A stretch of 64,000 bases of DNA from Methanomicrobia archaeon JdFR-19 (GTDB lineage: Archaea > Halobacteriota > Methanosarcinia > DSM-18856 > Methermicoccaceae): contig MTMG01000017.1 in NCBI GenBank assembly GCA_002010075.1, forward strand, positions 55,141-119,140, given 5' to 3'. Both the position numbers and the translations under genes were made by a program. The notes under the pieces are model-generated. The model saw only the letters and a program-made list of their open reading frames with translations, ran no database searches and was not told the DNA's origin. Below, in pieces: positions 25,991 through 36,100 of the stretch (position 1 is the stretch's first letter; each line of letters begins with the position of its first letter).

Positions 25991-26980
25991 ATGGACAGAA
26001 GGTATCCATCCAAAGTGAGAAGGAGCGTAGCTCTTTCGAGGTATAGGGAGATACTATACGAGGTATTAAGAAGATGTCCGAAAACAAGTGGAAAGAATCA
26101 GAAGTATGTATTTGCAGGATGGGGTGATGATATACCAGAGCCTTTGAAAGCTCAGACGCTTGTTGTGGATGCAAAAGATTTTCCACAAGAGGGTCCAGAA
26201 AGTCTCTCAAGGTTTGTTGTTAGAGCAGTAAAAGAGGGATGGAAGGATTTCATACTTTTCAATCTGAGAGGGCATAGGTTCGTGGCATGCGGACTTCAAA
26301 AAAGTCATGGGATATCAATACATGTCTATGGGAGTAGCGGGGATTACTTGGCATCAGGTCTTATGGGAGCAGAAGTATATGTTCATGGAAATGCGCAAGA
26401 TCAAGTTGCTCAAATTATAAAAGATGGAAAGCTGGTTGTGTATGGAGATGTTGGGCAAGCATTGTTGTATGGGGCAAAGGGAGGGGAAGTATACATCATG
26501 GGGAGCACTGCAGGGAGACCACTTATAAATGCAGTTGGCTGTCCAAGGGTTGTGATAAATGGAACATGTTTAGATTATCTTGCAGAATCTATGATGGCAG
26601 GAGATCCCCTAAAAGGTGGTGGTTTTGCAATCCTCAATGGAATAACTTTTGATGAGCGTGGTAGGATAACTGAACTACCAGAGCCATATCCGGGTGGGAA
26701 CCTCTTTTCACTTGCTTCTGGGGGAGCAATCTATGTGAGAGACCCCTACTTCAAAGTGGGAGAGGATCAACTCAATGGAGGGAAAATCACAACCCTCACG
26801 GAAGAAGACTGGAACCTCATAGAACCTTATCTCAGGGAGAACGAAAGATTATTTGGAATCCCAGTGGAAAGACTTCTAACGGTGGAAGGGAAGATAAGAA
26901 AACCATGGGAGGTTTATAGAAAAGTGGAAGTTTCCCCACTAAGGGCTCTTCAATCGTTAAATGCTCTTGGAGAATCATAA
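25991..26980 (+). CDS. gltB3: Glutamate synthase GXGXG domain (domain 3), possibly translated as a fusion to gltB1
   Basis: Right-handed beta-helix domain that holds the other glutamate synthase parts together. The glycine-rich repeats SGDYLASGLMGAEVYVHGNA and VYGDVGQALLYGAKGGEVYIMG are obvious (residues about 115-180). The first candidate ATG is 25991 but has no purine-rich ribosome site in the preceding dozen bases (CCCTAACCTTGCTC). It is in frame with gltB1 through TAG 25973. This supports synthesis by read-through as the C-terminal part of the gltB1 product. It ends TAA, 12 nt before glnA. Confidence 0.9.
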   Translation: MDRRYPSKVRRSVALSRYREILYEVLRRCPKTSGKNQKYVFAGWGDDIPEPLKAQTLVVDAKDFPQEGPESLSRFVVRAVKEGWKDFILFNLRGHRFVACGLQKSHGISIHVYGSSGDYLASGLMGAEVYVHGNAQDQVAQIIKDGKLVVYGDVGQALLYGAKGGEVYIMGSTAGRPLINAVGCPRVVINGTCLDYLAESMMAGDPLKGGGFAILNGITFDERGRITELPEPYPGGNLFSLASGGAIYVRDPYFKVGEDQLNGGKITTLTEEDWNLIEPYLRENERLFGIPVERLLTVEGKIRKPWEVYRKVEVSPLRALQSLNALGES

Positions 26981-26992
26981 GAGGTGATAAAA

Positions 26993-28321
26993 ATGAGCAA
27001 AAATAAAAAAGAAAAGATATTTGAGGTGGTAGAGGAGAAAAATGTGAGTTTTGTAAGACTGCAATTCGTTGACATCGAGGGAATACCAAAGAATGTTACC
27101 ATACCAGTTGCTCAATTGGAAAAAGCTATAGAGAATGGAATCGGTTTCGACGGCTCTTCGATCAAAGGCTTCGTTAGGATAGAGGAGTCTGACATGCTTC
27201 TGCGTCCTGACTTAGATACGTTTGCAATACTGCCATGGACTGTGAATAGCGAGTGTGAAGCAAGATTAATATGTGATGTGTGTCTCCCAGATGGTACCCC
27301 CTTTGAAGGGTGCCCAAGATATGTGCTGAAAAGGAATCTTGAAGAAGCTGCCAAGATGGGATACATTATGAACACTGGACCTGAAATGGAATTTTTTATA
27401 TTTAAGAGAGAGGATGGTGAGCCAACTACAAAGCCCCAAGACTATGGTGGATACTTTGATCTTGCCCCGATAGATCTCGCCGAGAATATAAAGAACATCA
27501 TTGTAAGAGTACTGGAGGAAATGGGCTTCAGTGTGGAGGCTTCGCATCACGAAGTTGCATATGGTCAGCACGAGATTGACTTCAAGTATGATACCGCCCT
27601 GAATACTGCAGACAACGTCATAACATTGAAGTACGTTGCAAAGACCATAGCCCTGAAAAATGGACTTCACGCAACATTCATGCCAAAGCCAATTTTCGGA
27701 ATCAATGGCTCTGGTATGCACACTCATGTCTCACTTTTCAAGGGAGATGAAAACATATTCTACGACCCAGATGAGGCAGATGGTATAAGCGATGTGCTGA
27801 GATACTTCGTGGGTGGAGTGCTCTCCCACATAAAGGCAATCACTGCTGTAACGAATCCAACTGTGAATTCATATAAGAGACTCGTACCTGGATATGAAGC
27901 TCCTGTGTACATCACATGGTCTGGACCAAATCGTAGCTCTCTCATACGGGTGCCTGCAGGAAGAGGTAAGAGTACAAGGATTGAAATAAGAAGCCCTGAT
28001 CCGTCGTGTAATCCGTATCTTGCGTTTTCAGTAATACTGGCTGCAGGTCTCGACGGTATAAAGAATAGAATCGAACCGCCACCAAGAGTAGATATGAACA
28101 TATACGAACTGAGTGAGGAAGAGAAAAAATCACTTGGTATAGATTCTTTGCCAGGGACTCTTGAAAAAGCTGTTGAGTACCTAAAAGAAGATGAACTGAT
28201 AAAAGAAGCTTTGGGGGAACATGTGTATAATGATCTCATAAAAGCCGAGATGATGGAATGGAGTGCCTACAATGTTACAATTCATGATTGGGAGATTGAC
28301 AGGTACATAAATAAGTACTAA
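26993..28321 (+). CDS. glnA: Glutamine synthetase type I
   Basis: Makes glutamine from glutamate and ammonia, feeding the glutamate synthase encoded just upstream. The 442-residue protein has GIGFDGSSIKGF (residues about 45-56), the metal-ligand GPEMEFFIF, the ATP site GSGMHTHVSLFKG and RIEIRSPDPSCNPY. There is no clear adenylylation-loop Tyr motif of the beta type, as expected for the shorter archaeal alpha form. Start ATG 26993 has GAGGTGAT upstream. TAA is followed by an AT-rich convergent gap with aroE. Confidence 0.97.
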   Translation: MSKNKKEKIFEVVEEKNVSFVRLQFVDIEGIPKNVTIPVAQLEKAIENGIGFDGSSIKGFVRIEESDMLLRPDLDTFAILPWTVNSECEARLICDVCLPDGTPFEGCPRYVLKRNLEEAAKMGYIMNTGPEMEFFIFKREDGEPTTKPQDYGGYFDLAPIDLAENIKNIIVRVLEEMGFSVEASHHEVAYGQHEIDFKYDTALNTADNVITLKYVAKTIALKNGLHATFMPKPIFGINGSGMHTHVSLFKGDENIFYDPDEADGISDVLRYFVGGVLSHIKAITAVTNPTVNSYKRLVPGYEAPVYITWSGPNRSSLIRVPAGRGKSTRIEIRSPDPSCNPYLAFSVILAAGLDGIKNRIEPPPRVDMNIYELSEEEKKSLGIDSLPGTLEKAVEYLKEDELIKEALGEHVYNDLIKAEMMEWSAYNVTIHDWEIDRYINKY

Positions 28322-28353
28322 ATTCGGAAATAATAAAAAATTTAATTTTTATT

Positions 28354-29157
28354 TTAATTTTTTAATTCCTTTCTTACAGCTTTTTCCATCAAATCAACCG
28401 GAGGATCAATTCCTGTCCATATTCTGAAAGACTCTGCGCCCTGATATACTAACATCTTTACACCATCAATCGTTCTCGCCCCAACTTCTTTTGCGTCTTT
28501 CAACAGCCTCGTTTCGACAGGATTGTAGACAATATCAAACACAACTTTAGTGGAATCAAGCAATCGTTTTGGTATCAAACTTTTGTCTTCTTGCATCCCA
28601 ACACTAGTGGTATTTATTATTATGTCTGCCCATCTCACAAGTTGAGGCAATTTATCGAGGCCAGAATATTCCATTCCCAGTCTATCGCAGATCTCCTTTG
28701 CTTTACTAACTGTTCTATTTGCTACGACCACTTCAGCACCTTTTATATGCAGAATATAAGAAACCGCTCTTGCAGCGCCCCCCGCCCCGATTATCAATAC
28801 CTTTGCTCCTTTGACCTCGACGCCCGCCTCTTTCAAAGAACGATATGCTCCTGTTGCATCTGTATTAAATCCTTGTATCTCAGAATCGAATCTTATTGTA
28901 TTGACGGCACCTATCTGAGAGGATATCTTATCTGGTGTACAGAACTTCATAACTTCGACCTTATGGGGTATGGTTATGTTAAGTCCCAAAAAGCCGAGTG
29001 CTTTTGCACCCAGTACTGCATGTCCAAGCTCCTCTGGCAAAACATCGAATGCAAGATATTCAGCATCAATACCTAAATACTTCAACGCAGTATTGTGCAT
29101 GATAGGGGATAGCGAATGGTGAACCGGATGTCCTATGATCCCTAACAATCGTTTCAT
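28354..29157 (-). CDS. aroE: Shikimate dehydrogenase
   Basis: NADPH-dependent reduction of 3-dehydroshikimate. Seen: MKRLLGIIGHPVHHSLSP at the start, NITIPHKVEVM with the catalytic Lys (residues about 59-69), the nucleotide motif GAGGAARAV (about 124-132), NRTVSKA, and VYNPVETRLL. At 267 residues it is full length. It stands alone, facing glnA. The start borders a long AT-rich gap. Confidence 0.96.
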   Translation of the reverse strand: MKRLLGIIGHPVHHSLSPIMHNTALKYLGIDAEYLAFDVLPEELGHAVLGAKALGFLGLNITIPHKVEVMKFCTPDKISSQIGAVNTIRFDSEIQGFNTDATGAYRSLKEAGVEVKGAKVLIIGAGGAARAVSYILHIKGAEVVVANRTVSKAKEICDRLGMEYSGLDKLPQLVRWADIIINTTSVGMQEDKSLIPKRLLDSTKVVFDIVYNPVETRLLKDAKEVGARTIDGVKMLVYQGAESFRIWTGIDPPVDLMEKAVRKELKN

Positions 29158-29967
29158 ATGTCCTTTGTTTTGATGCAGTTTTAAGTATTTTTGCCCTACT
29201 CACAAACTCTCAAATAAAATAATTGTGTATTTTTAATATAATTAAATATAACTATTGTCTACATATTTAAATTATTAACATTTAATTTGCAAAAATATAT
29301 GACTGAAAATTAAAATACTATTATTAATATCAATATAATTTTTAATCACATATATTATATTTTCATGGAACTGGTATGATTGTAATAAAGTCCAGACAGT
29401 TTTATTATTAGTGGTAATAATCACGGATCTTTTCAATTTACATTCGTTTTATCATCATATATTCATATATAATATGGAATGAAAAGTATTCTGGGTAAGA
29501 TTTTGTGAGAGCTTTATTCCAAACTATATAACAATACGCTTACTCTGTTCTCTATATCCCCCCTTATTCATACAAATTTTGCGTCAGAGAATTTATTGAA
29601 AATCTGTTATTATATAATTTGGAATAGAGGATCCAATAGGGAAGCACATATAAAAAATTAAATAAAAGATTTATTATAATTATGTTTTTCCTCCGATACT
29701 CAAACAAAAACACTAGAAAATAAAATTATAATTAGATATATATTAAAATACTAATAGTAAAAAATATTTTTTATTTGTATATTTATTATACTAATATAAA
29801 ATTCAAAATACAAATAATATTTTTAAAATAAAAAATACTTAATTATATTACTAACATTATTTTAATTTTTTAGGATTTTTTTGTATGTGATTAGAAAGAA
29901 AGAGAGTTAAAACGAATATGTTTGACAAATCAAAAAATTAAAATAATACATAAACTTAGATGGAAGT
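29158..29967. other. AT-rich gap of about 0.8 kb with no supported gene
   Basis: Dense in AT tracts and stop codons in all frames, even when TAG is read as sense. Base use is clearly more AT-rich than in the flanking genes. No tRNA, long repeat or coding pattern was found. Possible roles are a promoter/terminator zone, a replication-related unwinding region, an unrecognised RNA, or eroded sequence. Confidence 0.6.
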
Positions 29968-30075
29968 ATGGCATCTTATAGTTGGTTGGTGGGATATATA
30001 ATCCTCATACTTGCATCTCTTGTAAGTCTGATTGGAATGAGATATGTGTGGGGGCGAGAAAATCATAAAGATTGA
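29968..30075 (+). CDS. Small single-helix membrane protein (35 residues)
   Basis: From ATG 29968 the protein MASYSWLVGYIILILASL continues to a short charged tail ending ENHKD and TGA 30073. One transmembrane helix (about residues 6-29) is evident. It overlaps the 5' end of the WtpC-like gene by 32 nt, suggesting coupled translation. The form resembles small accessory subunits that sit beside transporters, but no family can be named with certainty. Confidence 0.5.
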   Translation: MASYSWLVGYIILILASLVSLIGMRYVWGRENHKD

Positions 30076-31126
30076 AAATCTTAATCTACATTTAGATGGT
30101 TTTTCCTTGTCTAATATCAGTCTATTTGTTGATGCAGAGTATTTTACGATTCTTGGGAGAACAGGGTCTGGAAAAACCCTTTTGCTTGAATGTATTGCGG
30201 GTCTGAAGACTCCAAACTCAGGAAGAATAAGTTTAATGGGCAAGGATATAACAAACTTGAAGCCAGAAAAGAGATGCATAGGCTATGTGCCACAAGATTA
30301 TGCACTTTTCCCCCACATGAGTGTTGAAAAAAACATAAAGTTTGGCATCATCATGAGAAAAATGCATCCTGACAAGGTGAAAAGGATTTCTGATCACTTG
30401 AACATTTCTCATCTTTTGGAGCGGTCTGTGAGAGACCTCAGTGGTGGAGAGAAGCAGAGAGTTGCACTAGCCAGAGCGCTTGTGCTTGAGCCGAAAGTTC
30501 TGCTTCTTGACGAGCCGACTGCAGCCCTTGACAAACAAACAAAAGAAGAGATATGGAAAGTCCTCAAAGAGGTAAGGGAAGATATGAACATAGCCATCAT
30601 ACATGTGACGCATGACTTTGAAGAAGCTTTTGCACTTGGCGATAGGACTGCCGTGATGGAAAATGGAAAAATAATACAGGAAGGGGTGCCTGAAAAAGTT
30701 TTTAGAGAGCCAATGGATGACAGAATTGCGAATTTCCTTGGTGCGAGGAACATCATCGAGGGTGAAGTTGTTGATGTACGGAGAGATGTTTTGAATGTAT
30801 CATGGAATGGATATACTTTGGAAATACCCAAGAACAGTTTTAGTCTCTCACTCAAAGAGCGTATAAAATTATGCATACGTCCCGAGGATGTTCATATAGT
30901 CCGAGAGGACATACCATCAAAGCGGCGAGAAAATCAACTTATTGGCAGAATCATAAAAGTACTTCCACGAGGTGCTTTTGTTACGATGTTTGTTGAAGTG
31001 GGTTCAGAAGAGCTCGTTGTGGACGTTCCAACTCATGTCTATGAGAAACTTGGATTGTTTGAAGATAAAGAAATAAAAATATCGCTTAAAAAAGACAGAT
31101 TGCACTGTATGGGGGCTGTTGAATGA
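30044..31126 (+). CDS. Molybdate/tungstate-type ABC transporter ATP-binding protein (WtpC/ModC-like)
   Basis: 360-residue ATPase: Walker A GRTGSGKT (residues about 38-45), QDYALFPHM, signature LSGGEKQR, Walker B LLLDEPTAALD, then a C-terminal TOBE/MOP-like regulatory domain (about 235-360) typical of molybdate, tungstate and related anion transporters. No binding protein or permease gene is next to it, unlike normal wtpABC. Its TGA overlaps the DUF364 ATG. Tungstate or molybdate would serve formylmethanofuran dehydrogenase, but the substrate is inferred. Confidence 0.82.
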   Translation: MCGGEKIIKIENLNLHLDGFSLSNISLFVDAEYFTILGRTGSGKTLLLECIAGLKTPNSGRISLMGKDITNLKPEKRCIGYVPQDYALFPHMSVEKNIKFGIIMRKMHPDKVKRISDHLNISHLLERSVRDLSGGEKQRVALARALVLEPKVLLLDEPTAALDKQTKEEIWKVLKEVREDMNIAIIHVTHDFEEAFALGDRTAVMENGKIIQEGVPEKVFREPMDDRIANFLGARNIIEGEVVDVRRDVLNVSWNGYTLEIPKNSFSLSLKERIKLCIRPEDVHIVREDIPSKRRENQLIGRIIKVLPRGAFVTMFVEVGSEELVVDVPTHVYEKLGLFEDKEIKISLKKDRLHCMGAVE

Positions 31127-31851
31127 TATTAGAAGAAATAAAAAGTAAATTCATTGAGGTTGCAAAAGACTTGCTTGACGAAGATATAAAGATTAGGTCA
31201 AAACCGTTGTCACCATCAGAGGCGATAGGAGAGCCCACAAGGAGAGACTTTCCGATTCTCAAAGGAAAAGAAGTTCTCATGCAGGCAGAATTTAAAATGG
31301 CATTGGGACAAGCCTTCACATCAATGCCAGGAAACTATGAAGGCACATTACGAGAAGTTGTCTCTCTGCCACTGTCAAACGACTTTGAAAGAGCGATTCT
31401 CGTTGCATCTATGAATGCTGTTCTTAGATATTTGGGAATGATAAACGGAACCATTCACTGCAAGAATGATGGACCAGAGCTTTGTGGTATGAAAATTGCC
31501 AAAATGATTGAAGAGGAATTTGGTAGTTGCACACTTGGAGTAATTGGACTCCAACCAGCCATTGTCGATCACTGTACAAGAAGAATGAACGTTTTGGTCT
31601 CAGATTTGAATCCCTCCAACATAGGAAAAACAAAGTTTGGTGTTAAAGTACTTGATGGAGAGTATCCTGAAGAGATTGTTAAAAGTTCAGATGTACTGCT
31701 GGTGACCGGAACAACTGTTGTCAATGGAACGATTGACAAGATAACGGAGCTGGCAAATATGTATCAAAAGCCCATACTATTCTATGGAACAACCATTTCA
31801 GGTCCTGCATACTTGATGGGATGGAAAAGAGTTTGCCCCGAATCAGCTTAA
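31123..31851 (+). CDS. DUF364 family protein
   Basis: 242 residues with an N-terminal DUF4213-like part (KMALGQAFTSMPGNYEGTL) and a C-terminal Rossmann-like DUF364 part (GVIGLQPAIVDHCTRR, DLNPSNIG, LLVTGTTVVNGTID). Related proteins occur near metal or cofactor transport genes and have been suggested to act in heavy-metal chelation, though biochemical proof is lacking. Coupling to the WtpC-like ATPase (ATGA overlap) supports a role in metal-oxyanion handling. Confidence 0.78.
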   Translation: MILEEIKSKFIEVAKDLLDEDIKIRSKPLSPSEAIGEPTRRDFPILKGKEVLMQAEFKMALGQAFTSMPGNYEGTLREVVSLPLSNDFERAILVASMNAVLRYLGMINGTIHCKNDGPELCGMKIAKMIEEEFGSCTLGVIGLQPAIVDHCTRRMNVLVSDLNPSNIGKTKFGVKVLDGEYPEEIVKSSDVLLVTGTTVVNGTIDKITELANMYQKPILFYGTTISGPAYLMGWKRVCPESA

Positions 31852-31950
31852 AGTGATAGTTCCTACTAAATTCCATAGGAAGTTTGCTCCACACAATATT
31901 TATTATATAGATGAAAGTATAAGTTTATTCGTAATAGGAGAGGTAAGGAT

Positions 31951-32703
31951 ATGGCAAGAGATCCAACTGGTATCTTGGGGTTTGATGAGCTTATTGAGGG
32001 GGGGCTGATACCAAACAGAGTCTATCTCGTGAGTGGGCCTCCTGGCTCAGGGAAAACAACATTTGGAGTTCAATTTCTTTCATATGGCGCGTTGAGGGGT
32101 CAGAAGGGAATCTATGTGACGTTGAGTGAGACCCCAAAAACAATAATCGAAGATGCATCCCGCTATAACTTCAAAGTACCTCAACTACTAAAGACAAAGA
32201 AGCTGATGTTTCTTGACCTTGGTCCTGAAATGGAATACGGGTATGTGGATGAACTTCATAGTCTCATATCTCCAACTTCCCCCGAGGGTGGGGAGGATGT
32301 CGCCCCTGAATTGGATGCCCCCAAACCAGCCGAGATATTCAAAAAAATCAAGAGCTACGTGGATGCAAATAATGTAAGGAGACTGGTGATTGACTCGATT
32401 AATGCGATAAGATTTACATCATACCCGCAAGCAAGGGCAGAAAAAGAAATAAACCGGTTCATAAGAAATCTGAAAAAATTGGGATGCACAACACTCCTTC
32501 TCTCTGAGATGATGGATATGGATACATATCCACCAGAGCAATTTGCATCCCATGGGGTGTTTCTCCTTCACAATTTCCTCCTTGGAGGGGAGATGACAAG
32601 GGCAATTCAGATTATCAAGATGAGAGGGACAAAGCACGATTGCAATATGAGGCGTCTTACATTCACCCCAGATGGGATTAGAGTGCTTGATGTTTTAAAG
32701 TGA
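31951..32703 (+). CDS. RAD55/KaiC-like RecA-family ATPase
   Basis: 250-residue single-domain ATPase: Walker A GPPGSGKTT (residues 29-37), Walker B-like LVIDSINAI, and a C-terminal KMRGTKHD motif typical of KaiC/GvpD-type proteins. Such proteins act as signalling or regulatory ATPases rather than in recombination. An inverted repeat TTCCTA/TAGGAA at 31860-31881 lies between it and the preceding gene. A small unknown gene follows by 4 nt, and a large sensor kinase lies next to that on the opposite strand. Confidence 0.85.
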   Translation: MARDPTGILGFDELIEGGLIPNRVYLVSGPPGSGKTTFGVQFLSYGALRGQKGIYVTLSETPKTIIEDASRYNFKVPQLLKTKKLMFLDLGPEMEYGYVDELHSLISPTSPEGGEDVAPELDAPKPAEIFKKIKSYVDANNVRRLVIDSINAIRFTSYPQARAEKEINRFIRNLKKLGCTTLLLSEMMDMDTYPPEQFASHGVFLLHNFLLGGEMTRAIQIIKMRGTKHDCNMRRLTFTPDGIRVLDVLK

Positions 32704-32707
32704 TATT

Positions 32708-33145
32708 ATGAGTAAAAAAGTACCGGCGGTATTGGTTCAGTGTTATAAACTTGGGTTTGAAGTAGGTTATCATGGACACTCAGAAATTGGATGGGTAGGT
32801 CAAAGATATGCATCACTCCTTAATATCGCATCACGCATGGGTCTTGAAAATCTGGCAATTGAATATTATGAAAAAGGAAAAAAAGACGGTGTTTTGAAGA
32901 AAAACTACGACATCCATTCGAGGTTCTATAAACAGAAAATGAAGGAGGAAGCACAGAAAAAACCTAAGCTGTTATGGTCTCTTGAAAAAATGTTAATGGA
33001 TGCAAGATTTGAAGGCATATCTCCTACATCACTGAAACCCCTATTCATGAAATCACCACCTTTTCTTGACGTTGCCAGAGTTCTTAGAATACCTCGGAAT
33101 TTGTTTGGATTAAAGCACATCAATTTCATGAGGCTGAAGAAATAA
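32708..33145 (+). CDS. Uncharacterised protein, cotranscribed with the KaiC-like ATPase
   Basis: 145 basic residues, no signal peptide or membrane segment. The N-terminal part (KLGFEVGYHGHSEIGWVGQR) is followed by a Lys-rich helical middle. I recognise no domain. Its start is 4 nt after the KaiC-like gene, and it ends just before the convergent sensor kinase. It may be a partner of the ATPase. Confidence 0.65.
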   Translation: MSKKVPAVLVQCYKLGFEVGYHGHSEIGWVGQRYASLLNIASRMGLENLAIEYYEKGKKDGVLKKNYDIHSRFYKQKMKEEAQKKPKLLWSLEKMLMDARFEGISPTSLKPLFMKSPPFLDVARVLRIPRNLFGLKHINFMRLKK

Positions 33146-33154
33146 AAGAAATAA

Positions 33155-36100
33155 TCATTTTTCCTCCCTTATCTTTAGAAACGGATAATCGCTCAGTCGT
33201 TCAAGCTCTTCTATTTTTTTCGCTCTCTCTGCCACTGCCCTCTTCATGACGTCTATGAGTTTTTTGTTTTCAATTGGTTTTGTCAGGTAGTCAAAAGCTC
33301 CCCTCCTAACTGCCTCGCTTGCGGTCTCAATGGTTGGTTGTCCTGTGAGAATGATAACTGGAACAGCAAGCTCTGAGATTTCTATGTGTCTGAGAACGTG
33401 CATACCATTCTTGCCGGGCATTATTATGTCGAGAAGTACAACATCAATTGGCTCTGTTGATAATTTGTATATGCCCTCATCGGCATTCTGAGCCTCCAAA
33501 ACCTCAAACCCTTCTCTCTCTAGTACTATCCTTAAAGCCTTTCTCAACTTGGGTTCATCATCAACAATGAGTACCCTTCTACCAGATGTTATGGCGGTTG
33601 ATGCCCTGCCTTCAAGAGGCAGTTTTACTGTGAACGAGGAGTACTCTCCCTCTTTTGACTCAACAAGGATTTCTCCCCCATGTGCTTTTACGATGTTATG
33701 TGCAATCGAGAGCCCGAGTCCGGTTGCCTCTTCACTCTGTTTTGTTGTGAAGAATGGATCGAATATATGCTCTATAATATCTTTAGACATTCCAATTCCA
33801 TTGTCTCTGATCTCAATACTCACGTATATTCCTTCTTTTTTTGTTCTGACTATTATCTTTTTGTTTTCATGGGTTTCTGGATATTTTTCGTTGAGAGCAT
33901 ATATCGAGTTAGTTAGTATGTTGAAAAATACTTGCATCATGTGTTCAGGCTGACACAATACTTTTGGAATGGGATGTAAATCCTTTTCAACTTTTATCGA
34001 TGACACCTTAAACTCATGAGAAAGAACTGAAAGTGTTTTTTCCAATATAATGTTTAAATCAACCTCCTTCAGCTCTTTCTCTCCTTTTCTTGAGAACTCT
34101 AAAAGCTCTGCAACAATTCTTTTTATTCGGAGGGCTGCTTGTTCAATCTCAGTAAGCATTTCCATCTTCTCTTCTTCATCAATATCATCCTTGAGTAACC
34201 ATGTGTAGTTGAGTATTATCGTGAGCGGGTTGTTAATCTCATGTGCAACACCGCCTGCAAGCATTCCAACAGAGGCAAGTCTGTCTGAGTGCGATAGTCT
34301 ATCTATGAGTTTTTTTCTCTCCTTTTCAGCAAGAGTTCGTTCGGTCACATCAACGATTGTCCCAACCCTTACACTCTCTTCGCCATAGTTGGTAGAATAT
34401 TCATACAGCTCACAATAAACAATTGAACCATCTTTTCTCACAAGTCTTATAGGAAATCCCTGACCCTTTTCATATGATTTTCGGAATTCATGTAAAGAGG
34501 GTTTATCATCTGGATGCACGAGGTTTTCAAGAGATTTTCCAAACAGTTCTTCTTTGAAGTATCCAACCATCGAAGCCATGGCATCACTGACATACTTAAA
34601 CACTCCCCCACGTTCCATGTACACACCAAGTGCTTCATTCTCAGAAAGCATCATAAACAGTTCCTCAGACTCGCGCCTCATCTTTTCTTCCTCAATGAGG
34701 TGGAGTGCTATTCCAAGGTCATCTGTTAGCCCTTCAAGTAATCCTCTTTCTTCATCGTCCAATATGATCGATATATCATCGACATACACGTTCAATGCAC
34801 CGTATACCCTCCCCTCAAAGGCAATGGGTATGGATATGCTTGAGATGGGAAGGTGGGGATATTCAGGACTAACAACCAGTTTGTTCTCTCTTATTGCTTT
34901 ACATACTGGATCAGTACTTTCGGCATCCTTCCAACAGAGATTTACACCAGACAACTCTTCTTTTCCATCCCCAGAATATGCTACTGGAACAACAGTTCCA
35001 GATGGGTCTTTCAGAGCAACCCACACAAGTCTGTATCCCCTTAACGAATTCAAAAGTTCACAGACTCTCTGAAGAAGGCTATCTCTATCCCTCTCAACAA
35101 CTATCAACTGGTCTATCAATCTTATTGTGCGGAGAAGTTCATTTGCACGTCTTTGACCGCTCTCTGCCTTTTTCAAGAGCTCTGCATCAAGAGATGCTCT
35201 TAAAGCAGCAGATGCATGCTCTACCAACTGATTTACAATTCTAACATCATCTTTGTCAAACTCTCCAACGAGAACAACTGCACCAGCAGTCTCTTTGCCA
35301 AACTTGAGGAGTGAGTGGATGACCTCGTTAGAGGACGAAGTTTTCTGCTTCAGTAGTACCTCATTCACAATCTCTCTCAATTTCTTTTGCTTCTCTTCAT
35401 CTACATTTGTTGGAAATACAAATTCTCTCTCTATCTCACCATATCTCATTACTAGTATGCCGTGTGATGCTTCTGTGAGTCTGATTGCACCCTCAAGCAC
35501 TTCTTCCGCCACCTGCTTAAAATCAAGAGAGCCACTGATATTCTTTGCAATTGAATTCAGAATTGATAGCTCTTCTACATGTCTTCTGAGAGAGTTGTAA
35601 GCCTGTTCAAGCTCTTTCTCCATTTTAGTTCTCTCTGTTATGTCTTGTCCCAGAGCCACTATCTCCATTCTGTCCCAGAGCGGAATTGCAACACTCTGCC
35701 AAGAAATCAGTCTCTCTTCTCCATTCTTAGATCTCAAAGCACATTCACATGTACAGCTAATCTTCTCACTGACCAACTTCTCAAAAACTTCTTTTACAGT
35801 TTTTTTATCACGCTCCACAACAAAATCAAAGAATCTCATGCCTGCACTTGCCCCAAGCATATCTGACAGTGATTGGCTCATACGCAGTATTTTACCACCC
35901 TCATCGAGAATTACAACATAGGATGGTGTGGTCTCCATTAATTTGTTCAGTAATTCGCGTTCTTTCAGTAGTTCTCTTCTACTCTCTTCCCATTTCAGTA
36001 TTCTTTTCTTTAAAAACTCGTAATACTTTGTTGCTTTTTTTGTATCTCCTTGACCGCCAGCCAGCAAAGTATCTCCGTAATAGGGATTCTCACAGACATA

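Noticed and set aside
29158..29967. CRISPR array or degraded gene in the AT-rich gap
   Set aside because: No regularly spaced direct repeats and no coding signal, even with TAG read as sense.
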